Part shown: one piece after another, positions 1 through 10,981 of the stretch | How the letters are laid out: each line of letters opens with the position of its first letter | How positions within the stretch are numbered: position 1 is the first letter of the stretch | NCBI GenBank assembly: GCA_025201805.1 | Contig: MU619293.1 | Span: 70,923 to 108,978 of the forward strand | Source of the DNA: Parasitella parasitica | Lineage: Eukaryota; Mucoromycota; Mucoromycetes; Mucorales; Mucoraceae | DNA length: 38,056 bases | Direction: 5' to 3' | Program-made: the position numbers and the translations under genes | Notes under the pieces: model-generated | What the model saw: only the letters and a program-made list of their open reading frames with translations | Databases searched by the model: none | Told to the model about the DNA's origin: nothing

Positions 1-527
1 TTTTTCAACAGATAAATCGCTTTTACTTACTTAATCATTGTTTGCTTGTTAGCTTTGGCGTATGCTTGTCCAATATTATAACTGGCATATTGTTGGCAAA
101 AAATGTGTTTGGTGGCAGCACGCCCATTCTGTATACAATTGACTGTAAGTTGCACCTTCTTTTTTGTATCGAATTATACTAAATTCTCTACGTAATAGGG
201 TACCTTGCTTCGTATCTTATCATTAAGCAGCTCAGCGATCGCCACAATAATGCTGCTCTGAAGAAAAAGAAGGAAGATGAAGAAGAAGACGATGATGACA
301 ATAATTCTAGCATAGTATCCAAATCTTATCAAGAGGGCGAAGAAGAGCACGTATCTGCTCAAGATACGAGTGTACATCATGCCAAAGAGCGAGACACATA
401 CTATCAATCAGCTGACAGCACACTGTACGTCTCAAGTCAAGTTACTGCCACCCATCCTTCTATGCTTGATGGTGACGAAGGAAAATTGCATTCTTTGCCA
501 CTTTCGTCCCCACAATATGAAAAGTAA
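1..527 (+). CDS. C-terminal part of an unidentified membrane protein (5'-partial)
   Basis: The reading frame is open from about base 3 to a GT-AG intron at 145-198 (54 bp) and then runs to a TAA at 525-527. The first part is hydrophobic (VCLSNIITGILLAKNVFG) and crosses the splice as TIDWYLASYLIIKQ, which looks like the last membrane segment(s) of a transporter-like protein. It is followed by a hydrophilic cytoplasmic-looking tail with a Lys run and then an acidic run (KKKKEDEEEDDDDNN) and a Ser/Thr-rich end. An upstream acceptor could also sit at about base 52 (TTGTTAG), so the left exon boundary is uncertain. An AATAAA at 628-633 lies about 100 bp after the stop. I do not recognise the family; a PQ-loop type protein is one possibility, without firm support. 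The frame continuity across the intron is what makes it a real gene. Confidence 0.6.
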
Positions 528-1352
528 TAGCAGGTACATTTTCATTATTCCAAAGTGCTCGACTGTGCGCAACTTACATTATAACTTTAATCCGGCTATT
601 ATCGTACTCTCTCTACTGTTATTATCAAATAAAGCTTTTTAATTTGCATCTCAATACTTTGACACGTTTAAAGTTATCAGATTTCGTTTCAGAATTATGG
701 CATCAGAACAAATAGTTACACGAACCGAATGTTTTGCGCCCACACCACCGATATCAATTTACAACCAACTATTTTGTGAATTTATAAGCATACTGAAAAG
801 GTGAAAAAAGAAATCGTCAGAATCGGGATAGACTAGGGACTTTTGATTAATGCATTTTATCGAAACAACGTCTGGTTTTAGAGTTGTAATGTAACACTGA
901 GAGCATGTACTGTATTTTTTTTTGTCTTATAATCGACAAACTAATCTGTACAGAAAATTGTGCCTTTTCTTTCGAGTATACCTTCAGACGATTATATATT
1001 ATTGGCGCCGGTTTCCATGCATGACATGTGTACTCGCAAGCTTATTGTTTCATTATCAGATTTAATCTGGCAAGATGATCAAAAATCAAAAATCAAACTA
1101 TAAACTATGGCCAAAAGATGAACCTCGGTACAGTATAATGGCATTAAAGAGAAAGTAACACATGTGTGCCGAGTTGTGTTTGATTTGCGCTGTCGCCTGT
1201 GTCAAATCGTGTTTGATTCAAGGGATTTGATTATCAGATCTCGCAGACTTTTGAAGCGGCCAATTACAACTAGGCTTTTCCCCCCCCACCCAAAGGGAAA
1301 CAGGGAACCCTGTTTTTTTAATCCTCTTTCTTTCTCCATCACACAAAAAGAA
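528..1352. other. Intergenic region, no gene seen
   Basis: This AT-rich spacer carries the 3' end of the left gene and the promoter/5' UTR of the mitoferrin gene. The ORF reading into the mitoferrin start from 1164 lacks conserved content upstream of base 1353 and is best read as 5' UTR. A C-rich tract (CCCCCCCAC) lies near 1281, about 70 bp before the start codon. Confidence 0.5.
628..633 (+). terminator. Probable polyadenylation signal of the leftmost gene
   Basis: A canonical AATAAA lies about 100 bp downstream of the stop codon at 525-527 in an AT-rich stretch. Assignment is by position only. Confidence 0.4.
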
Positions 1353-2402
1353 ATGCACCACCCCGAAGAAGAAGAAGATTACGATTATGAGTCACTAGGA
1401 AGCAATACTACCATGCTGCAGAATGCATTTGCAGGCGCCTTGGCTGGCATTGCCGAACACTGTGCCATGTATCCTGTGGATAGTATCAAGGTAAATTTAT
1501 TGAATGGAGGGTAATTACGATATCTAAGACATGTGCACCACAGACGAGAATGCAAGTTATATCATCAAATACCAAGATTATCCAACAGCAGCCTCCAGTA
1601 ACGCTTCGAAATTTATGGAAGGGTGTGAATTCAGTTGTATTGGGAGCAGGCCCAGCACATGCTCTGCATTTTGCAACGTATGAATTTTGCAAAGACTATT
1701 TTGGTGCTAATTCGAGTGGTCATCATCCTCTTGCTTCAGCTACTGCTGGTGCTTGTGCAACATTAGCTCATGATTCTCTTATGAATCCATTTGATGGTAA
1801 AGTATACATGTTACATTGTCAGAGATGACCTCCCTCTGAATATCGGTCTTTTATTATTATTATTAGTTGTCAAGCAGCGAATGCAGCTGCGTGATTCAAC
1901 GTATAAATCTATCCGGGAATGCGCTCGTAATGTGTATACCAAAGAGGGCATTGCAGCATTCTACATATCATTACCGACGACGCTTGTCATGTCCATTCCG
2001 TTTCAATCGATTCAATTTGCAACGTACGAATTTTTCCGAAAAGTACTTGGCTCGGAGGCCACAGGATACGACCCTAAAACACATATATTTGCTGGTGGAT
2101 TAGCAGGTGCGGTTGCGTCGTCAATTACGACACCTTTGGATGTCATCAAGACCTTACTCCAAACCAGAGGCACAAGCAGCGACCCTCGCATTAGAAACGT
2201 AACAGGATTCAGAGATGCTTCGAGTATAATCATGGAACGATACGGAGTAAAGGGATTCTTTAGAGGGTTTAGGCCCCGTGTATTGACACATATGCCCAGT
2301 GCTGCGATTAGTTGGAGTGTCTACGAGTATATCAAATGGATAATCAACGTTCAGAGTAATTCAGACAAAAGACAGCAGAAAGAAAACTTCGTATCACTTT
2401 AA
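1353..2402 (+). CDS. MRS4: Mitoferrin, mitochondrial iron carrier (Mrs3/Mrs4 family)
   Basis: SLC25 carrier of the inner mitochondrial membrane, expected to import Fe2+ for haem and Fe-S cluster synthesis. Exons 1353-1490, 1544-1796 and 1867-2402 (introns 53 and 70 bp) give 308 aa. All three carrier signature motifs are present and two are rebuilt exactly by splicing: PVDSIKTRMQ (first intron between K and T), PFDVVKQRMQ (second intron inside the motif) and PLDVIKTLLQ. The segments AGALAGIAEHCAMYP and GPAHALHFATYE are the mitoferrin-type signatures that separate it from other carriers. A short acidic N-terminus (HHPEEEEDYDYE) precedes the first repeat. The length matches the family. The ATG at 1353 is chosen because conserved sequence starts about 20 residues later. 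Confidence 0.93.
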
Positions 2403-2524
2403 TACTGTAGCTACCACTTTGCCCCGCTTAGAGATATTCTTGTATTATATAATCACTTACCCCTCTCCCTCCCCCCCCCCCTCGTTCCCTTCTCTACTAC
2501 TTGAGTGTGTAAATATTTATTTAA

Positions 2525-3619
2525 CTAATGTTTATTTGAAATCCACTTGAATACACTGGAAAAATCTAATGATTCAAAATCTTTACTAGTGCATAGTTTT
2601 TGGTAAACAGTTGAAGCCATTGTCCCCAATTCAGGTCTTGTGTCGCAGCTTTCAGCAGCTTTCATGGCCAAGCGAAGATCTTTAGCCATGAGTTTGTTGC
2701 TAAATCCTCCTTGGTAGCCTTTCGATGCAGGCGCGGTAGGAATGACGCCAGGGTAAGGATTGTAAGTGTCAGAACTCCAACAGCGACCAGTCGAGTTGTT
2801 CAAAATAGAGGCCAACAGTTGAGGATCCATACCCAATTTTGTACCTAAATGCATGGCCTCCGAGACGCCAATCATGCTTATGCCTAGTAGCATGTTGTTG
2901 CATAGTTTGGCTACTTGCCCGGAGCCATTGCCACCACAGTAAATGACATTCTTTCCCATGTGCTGCAAAACAGGTCTTACTTGGTCATACGCATCTTCAG
3001 AGGGGCTACCCACCATAAATGTCAAGGTACCAGCATCAGCGCCTAATGTGCCACCACTGACAGGAGCATCAAATGCAATGCCACCTTTCTGGGCTACTTT
3101 TTGAGCTACTTTACGCGAAACACTAGCATCTATGGTACTAGAGTCTACCAAAACACTATCCTCATCCACCGTAGGCAGCAATTGCTCATAGACAGCCTCG
3201 ACATGCGTATGCTCAGGCAGCATGGTGATCACGGTAGAAGTCTTTTCGCCCAGTTCCGAAATATCACGCACTGTTAATACATTTGGGAATTCTTGGGTGA
3301 TGCGTTGGATAGCGGCTTGATTTACATCAAAGACATAGACAGGGCCAGGGCTCTTCAATGCGAGATTCTTGGCCATGCCATAGCCCATTTGACCCAAGCC
3401 CACAAGACCAACTGACGACTTTCGTTCCTGAATAAATAGCTTAGTATATAAATGACCATAGTGCGGTAGTTTGTTCTTACATTTGCTATGGATAGAATCA
3501 TTAATCTTACGGAATACCCAGACTTCCATCTCTACATAATTACCTGTCGACATGAATCTCGAACCATTTTGACGACGCAGCACGTATACTAATGCTTTGC
3601 TTTTTGTGATGAATACCAT
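2525..3619 (-). CDS. HIBADH: 3-hydroxyisobutyrate dehydrogenase, mitochondrial
   Basis: NAD+-dependent oxidation of 3-hydroxyisobutyrate to methylmalonate semialdehyde in valine catabolism. Preferred model: exon 3544-3619, intron 3412-3543 (132 bp), exon 2525-3411, giving 320 aa with the junction MST|VGLVGLGQMG. A basic N-terminus (KSKALVYVLRRQNGSRF) fits a mitochondrial presequence. The Rossmann motif GLVGLGQMG lies near residues 27-35, the substrate-loop motif DAPVSGGTLGADAGTLTF near 140-157, and the catalytic Lys in GSGQVAKLCNN near 194. The intron is 44 codons with no stop, so the unspliced frame also stays open (364 aa), and alternative GTAAG donors lie at 3510 and 3480. The gene is divergent from the SWIM gene, with 238 bp between the start codons. 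Confidence 0.92.
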   Translation of the reverse strand: MVFITKSKALVYVLRRQNGSRFMSTGNYVEMEVWVFRKINDSIHSKCKNKLPHYGHLYTKLFIQERKSSVGLVGLGQMGYGMAKNLALKSPGPVYVFDVNQAAIQRITQEFPNVLTVRDISELGEKTSTVITMLPEHTHVEAVYEQLLPTVDEDSVLVDSSTIDASVSRKVAQKVAQKGGIAFDAPVSGGTLGADAGTLTFMVGSPSEDAYDQVRPVLQHMGKNVIYCGGNGSGQVAKLCNNMLLGISMIGVSEAMHLGTKLGMDPQLLASILNNSTGRCWSSDTYNPYPGVIPTAPASKGYQGGFSNKLMAKDLRLAMKAAESCDTRPELGTMASTVYQKLCTSKDFESLDFSSVFKWISNKH

Positions 3620-3857
3620 ACTTCTATTTTTGTTTTATTTTATATATTTTTTTTTTTGCTGAAAAAAGTAGATGCAGGAACGTAGCTCTTTTTATAGCTG
3701 TTCATTTCTGCTTATTTTTCCCACGGCCACTGCTTTACTTTCTCACTCACAGGGCTGCGTTATATCATCAAAAGTAGCTTGTTTTTCGGGTCTCCATTTA
3801 GCTCTTTCTCTTCTTCTTCTTTACCATTCTATTTCTAGCCACCATAGCATAGCCGAA

Positions 3858-4641
3858 ATGGCCGATAATTCATCTGTAGATTCAGACTCATCCAACACCG
3901 AGCAAGAATTGATGCTCATGTTAAATACATTTATGAAGGGCAAAAAGCCGCAGCACCCTAAACTGTTGGATCCACCTGCGAGCATTGACGACGACGCCAC
4001 AGTCAATTCTTCGTCTTCATTGTCTACCTCATTCTCTACTTTGGCTATTGAAAGACAAGCTAAAAATATCCCAGATGTAATATTGATATTTGTGCGATTT
4101 TGTGTTTGTGCAATGTGTAACATGTTCTGCATTATATATACAAAGGAATTAAAGGTTCGTTCTCAAAGAGCATTGGACGAGCCTATTCAATTGGTGTCGT
4201 CAGAAATGATTCGCTATCAAAGAAAGCACGAATTTAAAGGTAAAATAAAACATGCATATCTTGCGGATCAAACAATCAAAATCTAATGAGGGTTTCAGTA
4301 AGAGGTACTACAGGCAAGGTATAGTGTAAATATGCTGGTATTGACGTAGTAGATGCTCAAAATAACCCCAACACAGATTTACATTGTGACAATTGGGCCT
4401 CGCTTGGAATGCAACTGTCGTGATCATCAAATCAGAAAAGGCCACTGTAAACACATATTGTTCATTTTATTGAGAGAGTTGAGAATACAAGACATGTCAT
4501 CTCCCATATTCTCGACATTGTTTCCAACTGATCAAGTAGGCGTCTACTGCATTTGCGTTTGATGATGAACATAACCATACTCCTTGTAAACATGTATAGG
4601 TATTAAAAGACATCTTTCACAATTACCACCCATCGCCCTGA
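3858..4641 (+). CDS. Small SWIM-type zinc-finger protein
   Basis: Five exons: 3858-4076, 4146-4239, 4299-4318, 4377-4535, 4600-4641 (177 aa). The N-terminal 70 residues are Ser/Asp-rich and low-complexity. The second part joins as KVRSQRALDEP...HEFK|VRGTTGK|IYIVTIGP and leads into the SWIM signature ECNCRDHQIRKGHCKHILF, that is CxC-x(8)-CxH, with all four Zn ligands present. It ends with LRELRIQ and LKDIFHNYHPSP. SWIM domains bind Zn2+ and mediate DNA or protein contacts. In fungi a domain of this layout often stands alone or precedes a RING finger; no RING is visible here. Exon 3 is only 20 bases. An upstream in-frame ATG at 3672 would add a hydrophobic leader without conservation, so 3858 is preferred. 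Precise function is unknown. Confidence 0.8.
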
Positions 4642-4893
4642 GTAAACCCACTTGTATCCCAATCAAAATGACATAGCCCACAAGCGCACATACGTATATA
4701 GCATGCATATCCCAAATAGCAATTTATCATTCCTAATAAAGTTGTACGACACATTCATTGATTATCTCATACATGTACGGCACATCATGGCGTCAAAGTT
4801 GGAGCAAAATACATGCAAGTTTATTTGGGGTACTGTCTAGATGCTCTAATTGGTCGTCTAATGCCGGTTATTTACATTCTCTTTTAACAGATC

Positions 4894-6381
4894 CTAAACA
4901 TCAGGTCGAGGATTTAGAATGTCATTGACACTCATAACGCCATTGGAGCCTAAATTTGCTTCTGCAGGGCTTTCATCGAGAGAGGTGTCCATAAAACTAA
5001 ACACTCCTGGCATATTGTTGCTTTCTTCTGAGGGTAGAGTTGTGTCCATGGCATCCACGCTTTGGCCATCTACTTCCATCAACTCAGCTTGAGTTGTTTC
5101 GATATCATCTACTGCTCCTCTATTCAAACGACTGCTCCATCTGGTAGGTGGTGGTCTTGGTGGAGACGGAGCTCGCTTTGATCTCTGTCTTTTATGCCCG
5201 TTGGTTGAGTCTGCAACACCATCCTCGTCCTCAAAACTATCATCATCCGTTTCATTGCGCTCCTCCTCATCTATGCCGTAAATATCATCAAAATTATAAT
5301 GAACTCGCTGGCTACGATTTCCTCTCGATCTCAAAGTGGGTGGGGTGATGGATACTTCAGCTGCTATCAATTTTCGCAGTTCGGCTTTTTCTTTACGTAG
5401 CTTTCTCTGCTCCTCTTTGCTGGCTATTTCATAGACTCTCTCTTGGATGACCTTAACAAGTGCCTTTTCTGCCCTGGATTTGGATCCTGAGAAACTCTCT
5501 ACCAATTGCTCCAAGTCCTGTCGATTCCTACATACCGTCTCCCATTGATTTAATGCTTTTCCATTGTTAGTTTGACGCCAAATCCACGGACAATCTGGTA
5601 AAAACAACTGTGAATATTGACGGCGCAGCTCTTTGTTTAATTCTCGCGTACCTCCAAATTGCCAATATGTACGCTTGCGTCCATCCGTGCCAACTGGATG
5701 AGCTATAATTGGATTCGTGCCTTTTTGGCCATTTTGTTGATAAAAAGTGTCTATCATAGTCTTGACGGCAGTGCTATCTTGTAATTGCCATTCTATCATC
5801 GAGTATATTATATAAAGCTGACGATATGTTATTGAATGCGGTCGACGCGTCTTTTTCCTTTCTTTTCACAACTGTAAGGGTTTACCTTTTGATCAATGGG
5901 AAGAGTGTGATAGCCTTGTTTGAGCAGGGGATTTACTTGTAAATCCATTTCAAACACTTTGATCTTGTCTGTCAACAGCTGCTGTAGAGACACTTTGAAT
6001 GATCTACAAATAAAAAGCTCGTTAAGGTCTAAACATGTCGAAATAGATCAATGCGCATACTCTATGGGTTTGCTACGGTTAAGAATGTTTCCTAGACAGG
6101 CACAAATGATGTGATGGATCAATTCACTATCTTCTTTTTGAATTTCGTCTTCTAACTCCTGTAGCTGATGTTAGCAGTGAGACAAACAGTGCGCCATTGA
6201 CAAGAGTTACTTGAGGTGTGAAATCTGGTAATTTGTGATATAAAGAAGACATATCTTGATGCTGGTTGAATGTGGCTATGAAAGCGTAGATAAAAGCTAC
6301 CTGCCATTGCTGTAAAGATGAGAATTCATAAGCATGTTTATCCGGTTTGTCTTCTTGTGCAGTGGTTGTGATATCAGTCAT
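4894..6381 (-). CDS. DDT/WHIM-domain chromatin protein (RSF1-like layout)
   Basis: Exons 6211-6381, 6061-6158, 5886-6003 and 4894-5817 (introns 52, 57, 68 bp) give 436 aa. Residues about 18-85 (LQQWQVAFIYAFIATFN...ELEDEIQKEDSELIHHIICA) resemble a DDT helical domain. After splicing, LPIDQKLYIIYSMIEWQLQD (about 125-145) and HPVGTDGRKRTYWQFGGTREL match the WHIM-type segments found in RSF1 and plant DDR4-type proteins, which contact ISWI-class remodelers and linker DNA. A Lys/Glu-rich coiled region and an acidic, Ser/Pro-rich C-terminus follow, with a basic patch (GHKRQRSKRAPSPPRPPP). No PHD or bromodomain is visible. Last-exon start 5817 is chosen because it restores frame with IEWQ. A run of 27 A (6390-6416) lies 9 bp upstream of the start codon, in the 5' UTR. 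A remodeler-associated role is inferred. Confidence 0.82.
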
Positions 6382-6389
6382 TGTCCTCT

Positions 6390-6416
6390 AAAAAAAAAAA
6401 AAAAAAAAAAAAAAAA
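6390..6416. repeat. A27 homopolymer
   Basis: Uninterrupted A run on the + strand (poly-T on the coding strand), just upstream of the DDT-protein start codon and so in its 5' UTR or core promoter. Confidence 0.95.
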
Positions 6417-6592
6417 GGTCCTTGGGTAAGATAGTTGGAAAAAGATTTTCTTAAGCGCCAGTTTGTTTACTGTGGTGGTGTATTGATTTGCAGAATAATT
6501 CCAACGATTGGTCCAATTGACAGGCAAGGCAGCACAGTAAAGGATGATGATAGTATGCGGTTATATTTATTTTGTGATATGATAAAAGTATT

Positions 6593-8860
6593 CTAGTCAA
6601 TTTTGACATTTTGATAGATTTTACGTACGAATTGAATCGCTGCTGCATGGCCAATAAAACCCAACATACAGAACATGCCCAGAGAGAGAATTGCAGTGTA
6701 GCCAAAGTAAAAGCTAGTCTGGAACATCCCTGTCATCCTATCAGGAGTGTTAAATATGCAGTGATTACATACCGTCTAAATGTGTACGACTTACTTTGTT
6801 TTCACTGTAAAGTAGTATATGGAGTAAAGGTAAACGTACCCAGCAGTAGAAGCACATGTCATAAAACTGACCCAATGCCTGTAAAATTCATTGGTTAGAT
6901 AAAAAGCACTCGCTAAGATTCAGTATCTTACCATCTGTGATCCTCGGAATTCAACAGGAAATACGTGCTCACAATAGCAACACAAGCACTTACAATCAAC
7001 AGGATGATAAACACCAAAAACATAAAGCCATAAACGTAATAAATCTTGTACGTCCAGAAAGATGTAAATATAAAGTAAATCTCGATAAATATAGACCCAA
7101 AAGGTAAAATACCACCCAAGGCGACAATCATCAAAGGCTCAGCATACCAGACCTTCTCAGGAATGGGGCGGGGAATAGGGTTAACTCTGCAAGGGAAATC
7201 AGCTTGGCTGCCCCAGTTACGACCTACAATCGTACCCAGCAATGTCAGAGGGAAGCACAAAAACACCCACAAGGCAACAACTGAAAGCAGAGTATAAAAT
7301 GAAATTGCGCGAGAACTAGAGTAGTAGATAGCGAGGATATTGATAAAGCCCCCAATCAAAGATACAGCACCAGGCCATAAACTAGCTGTCATTACCACCG
7401 TTTTAACCCAATCTTTACCGCCATATCTCGTATAATATCTTGCACTAGTGTATCCTGCTACAAATGATGTCAATGCGTATAAAAATATAGTTGCTGTCAA
7501 TATGGTGGCGCGCTCGGCGTATAAATCGCCCAAAATAGTGTACAAAATAACTACACCAAACAGAATAATGAGCTGAGAGCCAGTACCCATCAAAGCTGAC
7601 ATGAGCATCAAGCGTGGAGGCTGACGAAAGACATCACCATGCACTTGTTTCCAGCCGTATTCGTCTCCCAAATCTCGGTCCTAAATTCACATCAACGATG
7701 CGATATTAGAAATCTAATAAATTGCCAGCAAAAAAAAGACATGGCACCTACAAAATCTGTAAGACCTTCCTCACGATCATATCTTGTAAAATCGCGCTTC
7801 ACTGTTCTTAAAAGAATGACAGAAACAAGACCAGTCAAGAAAAGGACCATCATGAAAGAGCTGAATATAGAGAGCCAGTGCACCTAAAATATAGCTCCAT
7901 GTTGGATTCATTACAATGCCCCAAAACGTAGTATCTACTTTACTTTGTGCTCAAAGAAATCGGTCTCTAATAAACTGTCGAAACGATCATCAAATGCGAT
8001 TTCTGTAGGATTCCAATCGACAGAATAGGTAAAGCTCAATTCCAAGGACTTTTGGTTGTATTTCAACTCGACTGGGTTGGCATGCTGTAGCTTGACAGTG
8101 ATGATCTATGGCCAAACAATGTTAAAAGTCGGTTGACATACTTGTAAAGGGCCAACTTACTCGATTCTTATTGTAATCAATAGTAAAGCTCTTGTGTGTA
8201 TAGACGTAAAGAGGCTTGAAGTGAGGGTCCATAGGCTCATCTGCACTCTCATCTCTTCCAACCGTACCACTCACAGGTAAATCATCTATAATTAATATCA
8301 CTTATTATTGTTATATTCTACTTGTATCTCTCCATCCTTTTACCAATAAACATTGTGTACCAATACTGATTATCTACAGCATATCGTAAAACGTCGATAT
8401 CTTTGGCGTCTAGTGTCTCCTTGCAGTAAAGTTGATTCGCTTCGGTTTCTATACAAAGAATTTGAATATCTCCATTATCGTCTTCAGCAGTTCATATTAT
8501 TACTTAAATAAGTGATAGGGATGCCAGAATTCACCAAATCCATGCCTTGCAAAGCCTCGCCCAAGGTTTCATGATGATGTTCCAAAGAATGTGGACCTTG
8601 ACAGAAAGGCAATTGGAAATAGGGATATGTTTCTTGTCGATTGTTCAATGGTCCCACTGTATTCATCCAAACAACCACTTCGTCGCCTTCTTTATACTAG
8701 ATGCTTATCAGAAACTAAGCTTTTCAGCAAGGCGTGTTGAATTTAAACTTACCAAATGATCGTGTTCATCAGCAAACACTGTTGATAAGAATGTAAAAAC
8801 AATTAATACTGCCAATACTTTCTGTATAAATCCACCTCCTTTCTTCGTCGAATACTTCAT
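6593..8860 (-). CDS. TM9SF3: Nonaspanin, TM9SF3-type (EMP70 family)
   Basis: Golgi/endosomal nine-membrane-span protein. Nine exons: 8753-8860, 8504-8696, 8344-8448, 8161-8285, 7944-8105, 7752-7883, 6932-7680, 6795-6878, 6593-6737 (600 aa, introns 53-71 bp). A signal peptide ([15 protein letters not shown]) is followed by [20 protein letters not shown] and [14 protein letters not shown], the lumenal signature of the TM9SF3 branch. FFEHKVHWLSIF marks entry into the first membrane segment after the lumenal domain. [16 protein letters not shown] and DHRWHWVSFM are further conserved family blocks. The protein ends in KIYQNVKID, a C-terminal KxD-type signal used for COPI binding and Golgi retention in this family. 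An in-frame ATG at 8890 would add ten residues; 8860 gives the better signal peptide. The DDT gene follows on the same strand 211 bp downstream. Confidence 0.93.
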
Positions 8861-10657
8861 GTGTAAATTGTATGTTATTAAGAGAAGCAAAAAGTGAAAA
8901 GAAAGGTTAAAAGTGCATCAGTATTTCAGACGACGATTAGGCAAATTAAAATCCAGATGTTTAGGTTACTAGTTTTGAGATGAATAGATGCCTATGATGA
9001 CAATTTCTGCAGTAATCATCTGGCCTACCAGGACCTGTCCAAACAAAAGGTGAATATTATTCGTCCTACATCTCTACCTGTCGATGCTTCAAACATCACG
9101 CAGAAGTTTCATAAAAGCACCATTCGTTGATGGCGATGGTGATGGTGACATGGTAGGTGGTTGTCAAAGATAAATACGATCTCTGAGAGCCGTTGTGATC
9201 TATAATTTATTCAAAAGAAACTGGTATTGGAAAAATTCATCTAAGAAGTATCAAAAACAATTTATTTTGATTGAGTAGATAAAATATAGCACATCGTTTC
9301 AATCAAATTAAAATATTGTATTTTCAGCTAATGTCAATTTATTGAAACGAATAGTTTGTTGCGCCAGGTTTTAAGAAGGAGCACAGCAGGTGATTGTATA
9401 TGATACAAAGAATATAAGAAAGTAATAAAAACTTAATTTACCAGATACAAAACTGTTGATCTATTGATTGACAAGAAACTGTCTATTTATATTATTAGAA
9501 TAAATCTATCTGAATCAATCTATAAAATACAATCAGGCCAAGTTTGACATTTAATTGTCAAACAAGATTATAACAAAGTAGTAGTCAGAACAAGACCTAT
9601 TTTTATATTCAATCAGTTAATTATTATAAATGTGAATCACTCATCGATAAGTCGAGAACCCAAATAGATAGTTTCTTATACAAGACATTCTATTGATTAC
9701 TTCTATTAACTAGATAAAATAATCGATGCTGTTTAACATTAAATCCATTCAGGAACGGTTGCTATGACAACTGATTTGAAATAGTAATAACCATGGTATT
9801 CTATGGATACAACAAATACATCCAAGGCCTTTCAACTTGATGGATCTTGGCTTACATTTTTAACCTTGAATAAATATCAAAGACTTATAATTGTATATCC
9901 TTTCCGCTTTTTATTTTTTTTTATTTTTTATCGCAGTAATTATATGATCATGTGAGCGAAAAAAATATGGTGTCCGTATGAAAGCTTCCGAAGAAATGCT
10001 TATGTCATTGTCTACAGTAGTTGACTTGAAAATGTTTTTTGATACAAAAAGCTTTTCTTTACGCACTCTTCCATTAAATCCTTAGATTCAACGACATGAA
10101 CTGCCCTTGTGAACGAGCCTCTTAGTTTTTGATGAGGGGATGGGGGCCACAGGTCATTAGTTGCGTATGGTAGGAAGACAGCATCACATTCTAAGTGTGG
10201 GAGGCTACGAGCTTACACATTACGGGTTGCGTTCACTCGAATTGATATGTTTTTCTAGTTGTAGAGAATGTAAAGAAGATAAGTATTTATTTCGGTAAAC
10301 CTCCATTTTCTTTAGCATTCTTGCTCATTTAATTTATAGGGATAAAGGCAAATATGGCTCTTATATCTCCAATTATGGAAATATAAATCTTGACTAATAT
10401 CGATTCACAGCTTAATAAAAATATTTATTAATACTGAGAATGATAAGTTTACAGTAGTAGGCGTTCCGTCCTGAGTATTTTTATCACACAACAACAATAG
10501 TGGCTGACAATCACAGTTAACATTTACAGTAAATATGACTTTTAGTTGATTGTTCTGTTAATAATTGCGTTAGAATGAAGAACAAAAAATAATCTTAAAT
10601 TACGCCTTAATAATTTACATTTGAATTGAGCTCCTCATTTATATGGATTAGGATGAG
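8861..10657. other. AT-rich gene-poor region
   Basis: Upstream of TM9SF3 this region has no ORF with recognisable content. It is AT-rich with many short A/T runs. A very short spliceable minus-strand ORF at 8961-9096 is described as a finding, not as a gene. No tRNA-like A/B boxes, LTRs or terminal inverted repeats could be picked out by eye. Decayed transposon sequence probably extends here from the relic at 10658. Confidence 0.5.
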
Positions 10658-10981
10658 TCTTTAAAGTGCAGTTATTTAGTGAAAAATAATGCTAGTATCC
10701 ATAAGATGAAATCGATGGTTCGAAAAATCGAAGCTAAAGGTTATTGAGTAATGTATCTCCCCCCCCCCTTTTCGCTTAAGCTAAATCCTATTGAGCAGTT
10801 CTAGGCCTTAGTGAAAGGAAAAATGAAGCTCCATCGCTTAATGAATGGAGAGACGTTAACTTCTAAAATTAGTGATGCATGTAATAACATTCGTTTTAGA
10901 GATATTTATGGCTTTTGCCTCCATTCCAAACGTCAAATTATAAACTGCTTTAAACGAACTCCATTCTTAGCTTTTCATTGA
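10658..10981 (+). pseudogene. Decayed Tc1/mariner-type (DDE) transposase, C-terminal part
   Basis: Reading + strand from 10658, one frame gives YLVKNNASIHK...VRKIEAKGY, then a TGA, then VMYLPPP. The frame shifts inside the run of Cs at about 10760-10768 and resumes at 10775 as LKLNPIEQF, then a TAG, then ALVKGKMKLHRLMNGETL, SDACNNIRFRDIYGFCLHSK and RTPF, ending at TGA 10979-10981. The order VxDNAxIH, YLPPYSPxLNPIEQFW and LVKxK is the C-terminal catalytic half of Tc1/mariner DDE transposases. Here the first Asp is replaced (KNNASIH) and the Trp after EQF has become a stop. With two stops and a frameshift the copy is inactive. I saw no flanking terminal repeats. The N-terminal half was not recognised. 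Confidence 0.82.

Noticed and set aside
3672-3857. In-frame upstream ATG extending the SWIM protein with a hydrophobic leader
   Set aside because: The extension has no conserved content, conflicts with a Zn-binding nuclear-type protein and reads like 5' UTR; ATG 3858 (MADNSS) is the natural start.
8753-8890. Upstream ATG at 8890 as the TM9SF3 start
   Set aside because: It adds MLLLITYNLH before a good signal peptide; the family normally starts close to the signal sequence, so 8860 is kept, though the longer form is not excluded.
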